Under the pieces are notes generated by a model that saw only the letters and a list, made by a program, of their open reading frames with translations, was not told where the DNA came from and did not search any database. Positions 35,160-47,667 of a DNA stretch of 64,000 nt are shown piece after piece. The stretch is taken from contig QYZZ01000013.1 of the NCBI GenBank assembly GCA_003838145.1, positions 33,460-97,459 on the forward strand. The letters run 5' to 3'. The translations under genes and the position numbers were made by a program. This DNA is from Tindallia sp. MSAO_Bac2 (lineage in GTDB: Bacteria; Bacillota; Clostridia; Peptostreptococcales; Tindalliaceae). Positions within the stretch are counted from its first letter, which is position 1. Every line of letters starts with the position of its first letter.

Positions 35160-36185
35160 TCATCGTTCCTGCCTACTCCGCTGACCACGGGCCTGAGCCA
35201 GGACGTGAATGGAATTTAGTGCTTTCCCTGTTCCTTTTGCCACGCAGCTGATGGCATCTTCCGCAACTGTCACCGGAATCCCCATTCGGCTTTGAATATA
35301 TTCATCCAAGCCAAAAAGAAGAGCTCCTCCACCAGTCATGATAACGCCCTGATCTGCAATGTCTGACGCCATCTCCGGCGGTGTTCTTTCCAGTACTGAG
35401 TGAATGGCATCCGCTATGCTGGCAATGTTTTCCTCCAGCGCATCCATTATTTCCTCACTGGTTATTTCAATGTTAACCGGCAGACCGGAAACCAGATTTC
35501 GTCCACGAACGTGCATGGTTACTTTTTCTGTGCGCTTTATGGCACCACCAATGGTGATTTTCAGTTCTTCTGCTGTTCGTTCCCCAATCATGATGTTGTG
35601 ATTTTTTCTCATATATCGAATAATGGCTTCATCAAATTTATCTCCAGCGGTTTTAATGGAATTACTCACCACTATGCCACCCAGAGAAATAACAGCAACA
35701 TCTGTGGTTCCACCACCAATATCGACAATCATGTGACCCACTGGCTGGGTAATATCCAGACCGGCACCAATGGCTGCCGCTATTGGCTCTTCAATTAAGT
35801 ATGTTGTTCGGGCACCAGCTTCGTTCGTTGCATCAATAACGGCTCTTTTTTCAACTTCTGTAACACCACTTGGTACGCAAACTATAATTTTCGGCTTAAA
35901 AAACAGTTTCTTGCCAATGGTTTTCTGAATAAAGTACTTCAACATTTTTTCTGTAATCTCATAATCTGAGATAACCCCGTCTTTCAGCGGTCTTATGGCA
36001 ACAATATTACCAGGAGTTCTACCCAGCATTCTTCTGGCTTCCCTTCCTACTGCCAGAACATTGTTCGTGTATTTGTCAATGGCTACCACTGACGGTTCCT
36101 GCAAAACAATGCCTTTTCCCTTAACAAAAACCAGGACACTGGCAGTCCCAAGATCAATACCAATATCCGAAGATAATCCCATCAT
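35160..36185 (-). CDS. mbl: MreB-like cell-shape protein Mbl
   Basis: Actin-like cytoskeletal protein of 341 residues that guides wall synthesis along the cell cylinder. Phosphate and adenosine motifs of the family are visible: SSDIGIDLGTASVLVFVKGK, GHMIVDIGGGTTDVAVISLG and GVIMTGGGALLFGLDEYI. Start is placed at ATG 36185 after AGAGGTGG, giving MMGLSSDIG as in other Mbl proteins; the frame is open 39 bases upstream. Downstream flhO-flhP fits the Bacillus mbl locus rather than the mreBCD locus. Confidence 0.92.
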   Translation of the reverse strand: MMGLSSDIGIDLGTASVLVFVKGKGIVLQEPSVVAIDKYTNNVLAVGREARRMLGRTPGNIVAIRPLKDGVISDYEITEKMLKYFIQKTIGKKLFFKPKIIVCVPSGVTEVEKRAVIDATNEAGARTTYLIEEPIAAAIGAGLDITQPVGHMIVDIGGGTTDVAVISLGGIVVSNSIKTAGDKFDEAIIRYMRKNHNIMIGERTAEELKITIGGAIKRTEKVTMHVRGRNLVSGLPVNIEITSEEIMDALEENIASIADAIHSVLERTPPEMASDIADQGVIMTGGGALLFGLDEYIQSRMGIPVTVAEDAISCVAKGTGKALNSIHVLAQARGQRSRQER

Positions 36186-36330
36186 TTTTTCCACCTCTTT
36201 ATAATAATTTCTTAATGACCGCATCTTTATCGATCAGTGATTTAGCTGTTAAACTGTCTCCGAACTAAACTACGCTCTTAAGTATAACAGATAATTATGC
36301 TCATTGCCAAGCATCTTTCTTGCAAGTGTT

Positions 36331-36756
36331 TTAATAGGCAAAAATGTCAATTTCCGGATGATCCTCCGGATCTTCGTCAGCCTCAAGACTCACATACATT
36401 CTAATTGGAAGAGAAATAATCATTTGATACGTTTCGCTGATCCAGCCCATATCAGCATGGATTGACAACGGAACAATTTCTTCCGGCAGGCGATGGAGTC
36501 GCACTGCCCCGTCTTCCACTTCCAACCTTCCGGTATACTCCTGCCCGTCATAGGTAAATGGAAAATCAATAAAATAGGCTTCACCCCGGTCTTCCATGGG
36601 GAAACGATGAATTTCTTCGCCATCCATCGTAACAACAATGGTTTTATTATCGGCAGGCTGAGTCAGCAAACGTGGAATTGCGAAAAATGCGCTTACGCTA
36701 AGCAAAACCACAAATAGTATTAAAAAGTAGTCGCCGGGCTTCATGATTTTTCTCAC
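36331..36756 (-). CDS. NusG domain II-like membrane-anchored protein, cysteine motif lost
   Basis: Protein of 141 residues with one N-terminal membrane helix (YFLILFVVLLSVSAFFAIP) and an extracytoplasmic NusG-II-like beta domain (TIVVTMDGEEIHRFPMEDRG ... VEDGAVRLHRLPEEIVPLSI). In related proteins this domain ends with a Cys-x4/5-Cys stretch before TGWI; here HADMGWISETYQMIISLPIR has no cysteine. The function of the family is unclear. Start is GTG 36756 or ATG 36744. It lies between the ATP synthase operon and mbl, preceded by a leader repeat module. Confidence 0.7.
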   Translation of the reverse strand: MRKIMKPGDYFLILFVVLLSVSAFFAIPRLLTQPADNKTIVVTMDGEEIHRFPMEDRGEAYFIDFPFTYDGQEYTGRLEVEDGAVRLHRLPEEIVPLSIHADMGWISETYQMIISLPIRMYVSLEADEDPEDHPEIDIFAY

Positions 36757-36839
36757 CAGATACGCTTCCTTCCTGTTCAGGTCAATTACTCCTACGCTTA
36801 TTGATTATATCTGAAAGGCATGCTTCTATGCAAGTACAT

Positions 36840-36933
36840 AGACGCTTTCACGTCTGTTGTAATTGATAATTGAGAATGGATAATGGATAATTAAGTTCAA
36901 ATACCCACAGGGCACTCGTGCTATTTCCTATAC
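36840..36933 (-). repeat. Leader repeat module, copy upstream of the NusG-II gene
   Basis: On the minus strand: TATAGGAAATAGCACGAGTG, CCCTGTGGGTATTTGAACTT, AATTATCC, ATTATCCATTCTC, AATTATCAATTACAA, and hairpin AGACG-TGAAAG-CGTCT. It starts directly after the ATP synthase terminator. Confidence 0.8.
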
Positions 36934-36935
36934 CA

Positions 36936-36970
36936 CAAAAAACCTGCCGGATTTTTTGTTCTCCGGCAGG
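36936..36970 (-). terminator. Rho-independent terminator of the ATP synthase operon
   Basis: On the minus strand CCTGCCGGA, a 10-base A-rich loop and TCCGGCAGG are followed by TTTTTTG, 25 bases after the atpC stop. Confidence 0.9.
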
Positions 36971-36994
36971 ACTAATGCTTGGTTATAATTAAAT

Positions 36995-37405
36995 TTATTT
37001 TTGAGATCTTTCATATAGCTTAATTCGATTAAGGGCTTTTGTCATGGCTATGTTAGCCCGATCCAGATCCACATCGTTTTTCTTGGCACTTAACCGTTTT
37101 TCTGCTCTTTCTTTCGCTTTTTTCGCACGTTCTATGTCGATTTCATCCACCCACTCAACGGCTTCAGTAATAACCAGAGCATTATCTCCCCGGACTTTTA
37201 CCACTCCCTCAGCACAGGAAGCTTCTCTGGCTTTGCCGTTTTGGATAATTTTTATGCGTCCTACGGCCAGGGGCGAAACCAACGGCAGATGGTCGCTCAT
37301 TAATCCGACATCTCCTTCAATGGTCCGGACAACGGCGGTATCGACTTCATCATCCCAGAATATTTCATCCGGTGATATTACTTCCAGATGCAGTTTTTTT
37401 GCCAT
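36995..37405 (-). CDS. atpC: ATP synthase F1 subunit epsilon
   Basis: Central-stalk subunit of 136 residues that inhibits hydrolysis and links the F1 rotor to the c-ring. The N-terminal beta sandwich has HLEVISPDEIFWDDEVDTAV and GDVGLMSDHLPLVSPLAVG. The C-terminal part is a helical hairpin rich in Arg, Lys and Glu (RAKKAKERAEKRLSAKKNDV). It is the last gene of the operon, 10 bases after atpD. Confidence 0.95.
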   Translation of the reverse strand: MAKKLHLEVISPDEIFWDDEVDTAVVRTIEGDVGLMSDHLPLVSPLAVGRIKIIQNGKAREASCAEGVVKVRGDNALVITEAVEWVDEIDIERAKKAKERAEKRLSAKKNDVDLDRANIAMTKALNRIKLYERSQK

Positions 37406-37415
37406 TTTCCGTCAC

Positions 37416-38816
<1,401 letters not shown>

Positions 38817-38851
38817 TTACCCTCCTTCAGTTTCATCACTGCTTACAGTGG

Positions 38852-39772
38852 TTATTTCAATGCTTCAGCGCCGCCGACAATTTCAGATATTTCCTGAGTA
38901 ATGGCGGCCTGTCTGGCACGATTATACTGCAGCTGTAGTTTTTCGATCATTTCCTCAGCATTATTTGTCGCATTTTCCATGGCTACCCTTCGGGCTCCCT
39001 GCTCACTGGCTGCTGATTCCAGCAATCCTCCAAGGATAATACTGTCCAGGTAGTTGGGTACTACCAGATTCAACACCCGGGGAACCGTGGGTTCATAATT
39101 CATTATTTCATGAATTTTTTCCTTCTCAGCCTCTTCAGCCAGCTCTTTTGGATGTTTAAGGCTTTCATCACTCTTTACACAGCTGTCGATGGCTTCGTCG
39201 TCCAGTGGCATTAACTTAACAATCTGAGGTTTATGGCTGATGGTGCTTACAAACTGAGTGTACACCAGATAAATCTCATCAACTTCTTCATTCATGTATT
39301 TTTCGACACAAAAGCGTCGAATTTCTTTTGCATCAATAAAGTCCGGGGTTTCCGAAACTTCAAGGTAAGCCTTTGGTATGTCGTATCCTCTCCGCTGAAA
39401 GAAATCTTTTGCTTTCTGGCCTACCGCAACCACACAAGCGGCATTTTTTGTTTTCATATGCTCCAGGGCTGCCTTCATTACATTTGTGTTATAGCCGCCG
39501 CAGAGTCCGCGGTTTCCTGTAATAACAATGTATCCACTTTTTCGAATTTTTTCGCGGGGAGTAATAATCGGATGCTCCACACCCTGTAAGTCTCCTAAAA
39601 ATCCAAGCAGTGCGCGTTTCCATGCCAGACTGAAAGGTCTGGATTCCTCCAGTCGCGCCTTGGTCTTTCGCAGTTTAGCCGAGGCCACCATTTCCATGGC
39701 CTTGGTAATCTGTTTTGTGCTTCCAACACTTTTTATGCGGCGTTTTATATCCCGCATGCCCATTCCGGCCAA
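38852..39772 (-). CDS. atpG: ATP synthase F1 subunit gamma
   Basis: Rotor shaft subunit of 306 residues. N-terminal MRDIKRRIKSVGSTKQITKA and MEMVASAKLRK, and C-terminal MENATNNAEEMIEKLQLQYN with RARQAAITQEISEIVGGAEA, are the coiled-coil halves that sit inside the alpha/beta ring. GNRGLCGGYNTNVM is typical. A TTG start at 39772 has GGAGGTGA at the correct distance, and the two ATG codons 9 and 15 bases later are alternatives. Confidence 0.96.
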   Translation of the reverse strand: MAGMGMRDIKRRIKSVGSTKQITKAMEMVASAKLRKTKARLEESRPFSLAWKRALLGFLGDLQGVEHPIITPREKIRKSGYIVITGNRGLCGGYNTNVMKAALEHMKTKNAACVVAVGQKAKDFFQRRGYDIPKAYLEVSETPDFIDAKEIRRFCVEKYMNEEVDEIYLVYTQFVSTISHKPQIVKLMPLDDEAIDSCVKSDESLKHPKELAEEAEKEKIHEIMNYEPTVPRVLNLVVPNYLDSIILGGLLESAASEQGARRVAMENATNNAEEMIEKLQLQYNRARQAAITQEISEIVGGAEALK

Positions 39773-39806
39773 TGGATCACCTCCAGGTTTGCATCTTCAG
39801 CCATCA

Positions 39807-41399
<1,593 letters not shown>

Positions 41400-41415
41400 T
41401 CAATCACCCCTATTC

Positions 41416-41964
41416 TTATACAATGATTTGCGTCAATTCGTCTTTCATGATGTTTAATCTGCGCCGCAGTGTTCCGTCAATAACCTGATCCCCCATGCGA
41501 AGCATTGCTCCTCCAATAATGGAGTCGTCCACCTGGTTGAACAGTTCCACTTCTTTGCCAGTCACCCGGTTAAGGGTTTGTCGCAATCTGTCAACTGTTT
41601 CGTCATTGAGTGGAACGGCTGTGATAACAGTTACTTTCATTTTTTTCTGATATTCTTCTGTCAGTTTCTGGAAAACAGCATGAATATCAAGGAAAGCTAT
41701 TTCCCGCTGTTTATCGATGAGAATTAATAAGAAATGATAAATTTCCGGGCTAAGTCTATCTTTGAAAATAGACGTTAACATTTTTTTCTTTTCGTCATCG
41801 CTTATAACAGGAGAAGTGTACAGTTGGTAAAACTTAGGTACTTCATCAAAACTGGCGGTGATGGCATCTAGTTCTTCCAGTGCTGAGCCCGGCTCCAGGC
41901 TGTCAGATTCCAGGACAGCTTCGAATAAGGCTCTCGCATATTTGTTTGCTACTAGTGTGGCCAT
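41416..41964 (-). CDS. atpH: ATP synthase F1 subunit delta
   Basis: Peripheral-stalk subunit of 182 residues joining F1 to subunit b. ATLVANKYARALFEAV at the N-terminus and VELFNQVDDSIIGGAMLRMG near the C-terminus are family marks. Its start overlaps the end of atpF by 13 bases, so the two are translationally coupled. Confidence 0.95.
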   Translation of the reverse strand: MATLVANKYARALFEAVLESDSLEPGSALEELDAITASFDEVPKFYQLYTSPVISDDEKKKMLTSIFKDRLSPEIYHFLLILIDKQREIAFLDIHAVFQKLTEEYQKKMKVTVITAVPLNDETVDRLRQTLNRVTGKEVELFNQVDDSIIGGAMLRMGDQVIDGTLRRRLNIMKDELTQIIV

Positions 41965-42458
41965 TGTTCTTCGCCTACCTGTTCAATAAAGTCCTGGATC
42001 ATTTTTTCATGAGATTCCTGATCCAGTTCCTTTTTCATGATTTCTGCAGCCGCCAGTACTGCAAGTTCGGATATCTGGTTTTTGAAATCATGGATCGCTT
42101 TCGCCTGTTCTCTTTCCAAATCAATACGGGAGCGTTCTTCCATTTTTCGAATTTCATCCCGCGCTTCTTTAATAATCCCGTCAGCCCGCTCTTCCGCTTT
42201 ACGGGCAGCTTCTTTCATCATATCGCTGCGTTCCTGCTTTATGTTGGCCAACTTTTCTTCATAACTTGCCTTCAAAGCACTTGCTTCCTCTTTCATGCTT
42301 TCAGCATCCTGGATATCTTTTTCAATATCGCGGGTTCTTTTTTCCATGAATTCTGTCGTCGGCTTAAACAGGAAGTGCCGCAGCAGCAGAAAGATGACCA
42401 GGGTATTAATAATCTGAAAAGCAAAGGTCCAGTTAAGTTCGACCAGTCCCTGCTGCAT
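41952..42458 (-). CDS. atpF: ATP synthase Fo subunit b
   Basis: Peripheral-stalk subunit of 168 residues with one N-terminal membrane helix (FAFQIINTLVIFLLLRHFLF) and a long charged coiled coil. KPTTEFMEKRTRDIEKDIQD marks the start of the dimerising stalk. A single b gene is present, as expected for a homodimeric stalk. Confidence 0.95.
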   Translation of the reverse strand: MQQGLVELNWTFAFQIINTLVIFLLLRHFLFKPTTEFMEKRTRDIEKDIQDAESMKEEASALKASYEEKLANIKQERSDMMKEAARKAEERADGIIKEARDEIRKMEERSRIDLEREQAKAIHDFKNQISELAVLAAAEIMKKELDQESHEKMIQDFIEQVGEEQWPH

Positions 42459-42512
42459 CTCGTTGCCTCCTTTCGTTCCTTCAGGCAGTTTTTGCCTTTA
42501 TTTGGCTTTTCC

Positions 42513-42794
<282 letters not shown>

Positions 42795-42873
42795 TTATCA
42801 TTCAATAGTATGGTGTTGCCTGGTGTTACCAGTCATTCTTTATTTTTTTCAACTCATTTCTTGCCTTTGAACT

Positions 42874-42926
42874 ATTAACTATAAACTGTAACCTTTTCAT
42901 GCCCGTTCCGGGCACAGGCTTTTACC
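42874..42926 (-). repeat. Hairpin repeat shared with the mbl region, copy 2
   Basis: On the minus strand AAAAGCCTGTGCCCGGAACG then GGCATGAAAAGGTTACAGTT. It matches the copy at 35103-35143 and contains GCCCG-GAA-CGGGC. It lies between the two c-subunit genes. Confidence 0.75.
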
Positions 42927-42976
42927 TGCTTTCTACTTTCTGCTTTCAACTTTCCACTTTCCACTTTCACCTGCTT

Positions 42977-42979
<3 letters not shown>
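42924..42979 (-). repeat. 7-bp GAAAGYR tandem array at the stop codon of the double c-subunit gene
   Basis: On the minus strand the TAA stop is followed by AAGCAGGT and then GAAAGTG, GAAAGTG, GAAAGTT, GAAAGCA, GAAAGTA, GAAAGCA. Unit length is 7. It resembles the longer GCAGAAA array at 47591. Confidence 0.85.
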
Positions 42980-43546
<567 letters not shown>

Positions 43547-43551
43547 TTATA

Positions 43552-44262
43552 TCATTCCATTGCCAATGCAACAAAAACCATTGTCAGCATTGCAAAGATG
43601 AAGCTTTGCAGTACGCCTGCGAAAATATCAAAATATGCGTGCAGGACTACCGGGATGGCTCCCTGAAAAATCGGTAAAGCCGATAAGCCCACCATTTCAC
43701 CGAGAGCAGTCAATCCGCCATATGACAGTGCTATGACAATGACTCCGCCGACAATATTTCCGAAAAGACGGAAGGATAGTGAAATCGGTGTTGCCAGCTC
43801 ACCCATGATATTAAGTGGAATCATGAAGACAAAGGGTTCTGCAAAGCCTTTGAAGTATCCCCCTACTCCCTTCTTTCTGATTCCCGAACCATGAATTAAT
43901 ACAAAAGTCATAATGGCCATTCCCATGGTTGTGTTTAAGTCTGCCGTTGGTGGCCTGAGTCCGAAAAGTCCCAGCAGATTCATAAAGAGCAACAGCAAAA
44001 AAAGTGTGTTCATGTACGGTGCATAGGCTTTTTTGTCTTCTCCCATTGTCTGAATGGTCAGCTTGTTCAGCATATCCACTACCAGCTCCGTGACGTTCTG
44101 CCTGCCTTTTGGTACTTTTTCGAAGCTTTTGGTTCCCAGAATTGAAAGAACTACCAGAACAATCATGATCAGCCAGGTATTAACCACAGTTTCTGTGACA
44201 GGGATCCCATCCAGAAAAGGGAGTTCAAAAATCACCCGCGGGCCAAAGGCAATTGGCTGCAT
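43552..44262 (-). CDS. atpB: ATP synthase Fo subunit a
   Basis: Membrane stator subunit of 236 residues carrying the ion half-channels. The essential Arg is in SLSFRLFGNIVGGVIV. GLFGLRPPTADLNTTMGMAI and QSFIFAMLTMVFVALA near the C-terminus are family marks. Five or six helices are predicted. The start ATG is directly after atpI. Confidence 0.96.
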   Translation of the reverse strand: MQPIAFGPRVIFELPFLDGIPVTETVVNTWLIMIVLVVLSILGTKSFEKVPKGRQNVTELVVDMLNKLTIQTMGEDKKAYAPYMNTLFLLLLFMNLLGLFGLRPPTADLNTTMGMAIMTFVLIHGSGIRKKGVGGYFKGFAEPFVFMIPLNIMGELATPISLSFRLFGNIVGGVIVIALSYGGLTALGEMVGLSALPIFQGAIPVVLHAYFDIFAGVLQSFIFAMLTMVFVALAME

Positions 44263-44670
44263 TTATTTTTCCTCCTTTCCTTTAAATATGTTCTTGAAAT
44301 ATGTCGGGTCATTGAAAAGATTCTGCTTAAGAATTACCAGCTTTATCATCAGCAGCCCAATGACAGTTCCAAGTGCATTAATATCTGTTGATTTCAACGA
44401 CACCAGCAGCACTGCCGCCGTCAGGGCATAACGGATCATGTATCGGAAAGTTACGTATTTCTGCGCTTTGCCGGGTGACATGGTTACTGCCCGGTCCAGA
44501 GTGAGGTAAAGGAGCCTGAAATTCAGCAGTGAAATCAGAGCACCAAATAGTATTCCGGTTAGGTATGGCATTGCCGGTCGGATAACGAAGCTTCCAATTA
44601 ATCCGGCCGCCAGATTGAAGAAAACAACGTGTTTGGCGATTTCTTTTTGTGTCTGGGAAATATCTTGCAC
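44263..44670 (-). CDS. atpI: ATP synthase subunit I (AtpI)
   Basis: Membrane protein of 135 residues with four predicted helices. AtpI proteins help assemble c-rings in some bacteria, including Na+-type and mixed rings. It begins at GTG 44670 after AAGGAAG and stops one base before atpB. Pairs of atpZ and atpI are common in Firmicutes. Confidence 0.85.
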   Translation of the reverse strand: MQDISQTQKEIAKHVVFFNLAAGLIGSFVIRPAMPYLTGILFGALISLLNFRLLYLTLDRAVTMSPGKAQKYVTFRYMIRYALTAAVLLVSLKSTDINALGTVIGLLMIKLVILKQNLFNDPTYFKNIFKGKEEK

Positions 44671-44676
44671 CCGTAT

Positions 44677-44904
44677 TCACTTCCTTTTTCGCGGTGGCAG
44701 ATTTCGGGTAGTGATGGCAAATACGTTGCGAAACCCGATAATGACACCTGAAACAATTAGTATAAGCAAAAAAACAGAGCGGGTACCAAAGAAATTATCC
44801 AGCCACCGACCGCCAACAACACCGGCCAGGATCGGAACGACCATGGCAATACCTATGTAGCTGACCAGAGCCAGGTTTTCCAAAGGACTGCCCTTCCTTT
44901 TCAT
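44677..44904 (-). CDS. atpZ: AtpZ/AtpI-family small membrane protein
   Basis: Protein of 75 residues with two membrane helices (ALVSYIGIAMVVPILAGVVG and VFLLILIVSGVIIGF) and basic ends. The GRWLDNFFGTRS link is typical of AtpZ. It is the first gene of the operon, with a strong promoter at 44922. AtpZ/AtpI have been proposed to form an ion channel next to the synthase or to assist assembly. Confidence 0.85.
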   Translation of the reverse strand: MKRKGSPLENLALVSYIGIAMVVPILAGVVGGRWLDNFFGTRSVFLLILIVSGVIIGFRNVFAITTRNLPPRKRK

Positions 44905-44921
44905 AAGATCAATCAGCTCCC

Positions 44922-44951
44922 ATTATACCATAGATTTAAGTCATATGTCAG
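44922..44951 (-). promoter_or_regulatory. Sigma-A promoter of the ATP synthase operon
   Basis: On the minus strand CTGACA, an 18-bp spacer and TATAAT, with TGG before the -10 box (extended -10). The start would be near 44915, leaving a leader of about ten bases before atpZ. Confidence 0.82.
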
Positions 44952-44991
44952 GTGAGTTGTTATATTTTTATCAATTTTCTTTGACGGCTCA

Positions 44992-46122
44992 TTATTCCGA
45001 CAATTCCTTTAGCAACGCTTCCACTATTTTTTGTGCCGCTGTGCCATCACCATAAGGATTGACGGCGTTTGCCATAGCTTTCCAGGCCTCTTGCGAATCA
45101 AGAAGCCGGGCTGTATCCCGTATTATATCCTCGGTTTCCACGCCGGTTATTTTCACCGTTCCCGCTTCCACCGCTTCCGGTCTTTCGGTTTCTGTTCTCA
45201 AAACTAAAATCGGAACCCCCAGAGCCGGCGCTTCTTCCTGTATTCCTCCGGAGTCCGTCAGAATCAGTCTGGCTTTTGCGAGCAAATTAGCAAAGGGTGC
45301 ATAATCCAGAGGCTCGATAAGGAAAATATTTTTTTCCTGCCCCATAATTTCCTCCGCCAACTGACGGATCTGCGGATTCATATGTACCGGATAAACTATC
45401 CTATGTTCCGGGTAGCGTCGGCTTATCTGTTTCACAGCTTCAAAAATCTGCTTCATGGGCTGTCCCCAGTTTTCTCTCCGATGACAGGTCATTACCACCA
45501 GGGGATGTTCTTCTATTTCAGTGACGAGTTGATTCAATATTGGGTCTTTGAAATCAAACTCCGGATCTACCACACTCAAAAGTGCATCTATAACCGTATT
45601 TCCGGTTACATATATTTTATCCTCCGAGATACCTTCCCTCAGCAGATGATTGCAATTTTTAGGCGTGGGAGCAAAATGCAAGGTGGCAATATCTCCAGTA
45701 AGCCTCCGGTTCATTTCTTCCGGATAAGGCGAATAAGGATTTCCCGTCCTCAAACCAGCTTCCACATGACCAACGGGAATTTTCTGGTAAAAAGCCGCCA
45801 AAGAGGCTACAAAGGTTGTGGTGGTATCTCCATGAACCAGGACATAGTCTGGCTGGATTTTTCGCAGGATTTCCTGCAATCCCTCCAGTACCCTGACGGT
45901 TATATCGGTAATGCTCTGACCGTGTTTCATAATATTTAAATCTTCATCCGGCGTTATGTCAAACAGCTCCAATACAGCATCCAGCATCTCCCGGTGCTGA
46001 GCCGTAACACAAACTACTGACTGGAAACCTTCTTCAGCTTCCAGGGCTTTGACCAGTGGTGCCATTTTCACTGCTTCCGGCCGGGTGCCAAAAACACTGA
46101 GAACTTTGATCGGTTTTGTCAT
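44992..46122 (-). CDS. wecB: UDP-N-acetylglucosamine 2-epimerase (non-hydrolysing)
   Basis: Converts UDP-GlcNAc to UDP-ManNAc for wall teichoic acid or secondary wall polymer synthesis; cytosolic. The 376-residue protein shows VFGTRPEAVKMAPLVKALEA, VHGDTTTTFVASLAAFYQKI, VGHVEAGLRT, HRRENWG and LTDSGGIQEEAPALGVPILV with LRTETERPE. The start is ATG 46122 after AAAGGA; an ATG 18 bases upstream is possible. The gene is upstream of the atp operon, as in several Firmicutes, but the atp genes have their own promoter. Confidence 0.94.
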   Translation of the reverse strand: MTKPIKVLSVFGTRPEAVKMAPLVKALEAEEGFQSVVCVTAQHREMLDAVLELFDITPDEDLNIMKHGQSITDITVRVLEGLQEILRKIQPDYVLVHGDTTTTFVASLAAFYQKIPVGHVEAGLRTGNPYSPYPEEMNRRLTGDIATLHFAPTPKNCNHLLREGISEDKIYVTGNTVIDALLSVVDPEFDFKDPILNQLVTEIEEHPLVVMTCHRRENWGQPMKQIFEAVKQISRRYPEHRIVYPVHMNPQIRQLAEEIMGQEKNIFLIEPLDYAPFANLLAKARLILTDSGGIQEEAPALGVPILVLRTETERPEAVEAGTVKITGVETEDIIRDTARLLDSQEAWKAMANAVNPYGDGTAAQKIVEALLKELSE

Positions 46123-46294
46123 TATAAGATGTCCTTTCATTTATGTTTTCTGTCAATTCCATCATTAGAAAGAAACAGTTCTTCACCTATCATACTACTC
46201 TAACTGTTTTTGAAAAAAAAATCAAGATAAAACCGCATGATTACTGGAATTGAGAACAAAGGGGTTCAATTGAGAACTGCTGTGTTTCCAGTTA

Positions 46295-47497
46295 TCAGGA
46301 AGGGTCCAGAACCACTTTTTCTCCCTCCTGGAGCCCGGATACTATTTCCATTCTTCCGCGACTATTGAGACCGGTTTCAATTTCCCGTTCAACCGCTTCA
46401 TTTTCCTCCCACACCAGCACATGAGGTCTGGCATCCTTCCAAAATATGGATCGTTCCGGTATGGTTAAAGTGTTTTCCCTCACTTCCCGGATAATTTCCA
46501 CATCGACTTCATATCCTGGTTTCCATTCATTCACATGATTCTCCAATGCTATTTCGACCTTCACCCTGCGCTGTTCCACTCCCAGCTCGGATACCGTTGC
46601 TACGGCCACCGGATCGATTTTTCGTATATGACCCTTTACCGCTTCGGCTTCCAGGTCCCGATGAATAATCCGAACGGGAATTCCGACTTCAATTCCTCTC
46701 ATTTCCCTGGCCAGTAAGTCCGCCGTTACGTAAAGACTGTTTACGTCCCCCAGCTCATACAGCTCCTGGCCCGGCTGCACATAGGCTCCTTCTTCCACCA
46801 TTTTATAAAGAATGGTTCCGGAAACCGGCGCCTGAATATAATATGCTTCGCGCTGACTTTCCGTGTGGCTTTTTTCCCGCTCCATCTGTCTGATTCTCGC
46901 AAGGTACGCTTCCTGAATAGACGAAGAAACTGCATCCTTTGCTGCCTCTACTGCCAGCTCCGCCTGATGCACTGCGTTTAACAGCCTGGTTTCCTCCATT
47001 TCAGCCGAAGTCAGCTCCTGTCGGGTGGCCGCACCGGCTTCATACAATCTTTCAACCCGTTCCTTCTGATCCCGGGCTTCTTCCAGCTGTTTTAACGACA
47101 GCTCCAGACCAGAAGCTGCCCTTTCTTCTTCCCTGGCACTTTCGTTAAGCAGCTGCTGATATTCACTGCGCATGGCACTGATTTCATCTGTCAACTGATT
47201 GATCTTCAGCCGCCAGTCGCTGCTGTCGATTTCTGCCAGCACCGTTCCGGTTTCTACTTCATCCCCGGTTGTGACAGCAAGAAGTCCAATTTCTCCGGCA
47301 CGGTTTGCCACCACAAGACGACGGTTTTCTGTATGAATTTCTCCTATTTCTTCTACAAGGCTTTCCAGGTTTTCCCGTTGCACTGCTTCTGTTATTGGCG
47401 GTTCTTCCGGACGGTTCATCCAAAAGAAGGCTCCAGCTGCCATTACAGCTAACAGAAGCACACCAATAATTGCTTTCATTGCTTTCCTATTCTTCAT
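46295..47497 (-). CDS. HlyD/RND-type efflux adaptor protein
   Basis: Membrane-fusion adaptor of about 400 residues with one N-terminal anchor (AIIGVLLLAVMAAGAFFWMN). A biotinyl-lipoyl-like half-domain (GLLAVTTGDEVETGTVLAEI), a long coiled-coil hairpin (about 90-200), the second half (QAPVSGTILYKMVEEGAYVQ) and beta-barrel domains follow. It likely couples to the FtsX-type permease and ATPase encoded upstream in the same direction. Start is ATG 47497 after GGGGG. It is the last gene of the TetR-ABC cluster. Confidence 0.85.
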   Translation of the reverse strand: MKNRKAMKAIIGVLLLAVMAAGAFFWMNRPEEPPITEAVQRENLESLVEEIGEIHTENRRLVVANRAGEIGLLAVTTGDEVETGTVLAEIDSSDWRLKINQLTDEISAMRSEYQQLLNESAREEERAASGLELSLKQLEEARDQKERVERLYEAGAATRQELTSAEMEETRLLNAVHQAELAVEAAKDAVSSSIQEAYLARIRQMEREKSHTESQREAYYIQAPVSGTILYKMVEEGAYVQPGQELYELGDVNSLYVTADLLAREMRGIEVGIPVRIIHRDLEAEAVKGHIRKIDPVAVATVSELGVEQRRVKVEIALENHVNEWKPGYEVDVEIIREVRENTLTIPERSIFWKDARPHVLVWEENEAVEREIETGLNSRGRMEIVSGLQEGEKVVLDPS

Positions 47498-47590
47498 CAC
47501 TGATCCCCCTGCCTGTTTCTTTTAGCACTCACTTGTCCCTATCTTCCGCTGCACTTCCATGCTCTTGGTATCACAGATATTAATCTTCAA

Positions 47591-47667
47591 CTTTCTACCT
47601 TCTGCTTTCTGCTTTCTGCTTTCTGCTTTCTGCTTTCTGCTTTCTGCTTTCTGCTTCCTGCTTTATT
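47591..47667 (-). repeat. 7-bp tandem array (GCAGAAA) directly after the permease stop codon
   Basis: About nine near-perfect 7-bp units (plus strand TTTCTGC). On the minus strand it begins as AATAAAGCAGGAAGCAGAAA right after the TAG stop at 47668. It lies in the 170-base gap before the HlyD gene. Such arrays are prone to slippage, so the length may vary between strains. Confidence 0.92.

Noticed and set aside
30071..36933. Leader modules as MITE transposons
   Set aside because: No terminal inverted repeats or target duplications are visible, and orientation relative to genes is constant, unlike mobile MITEs.
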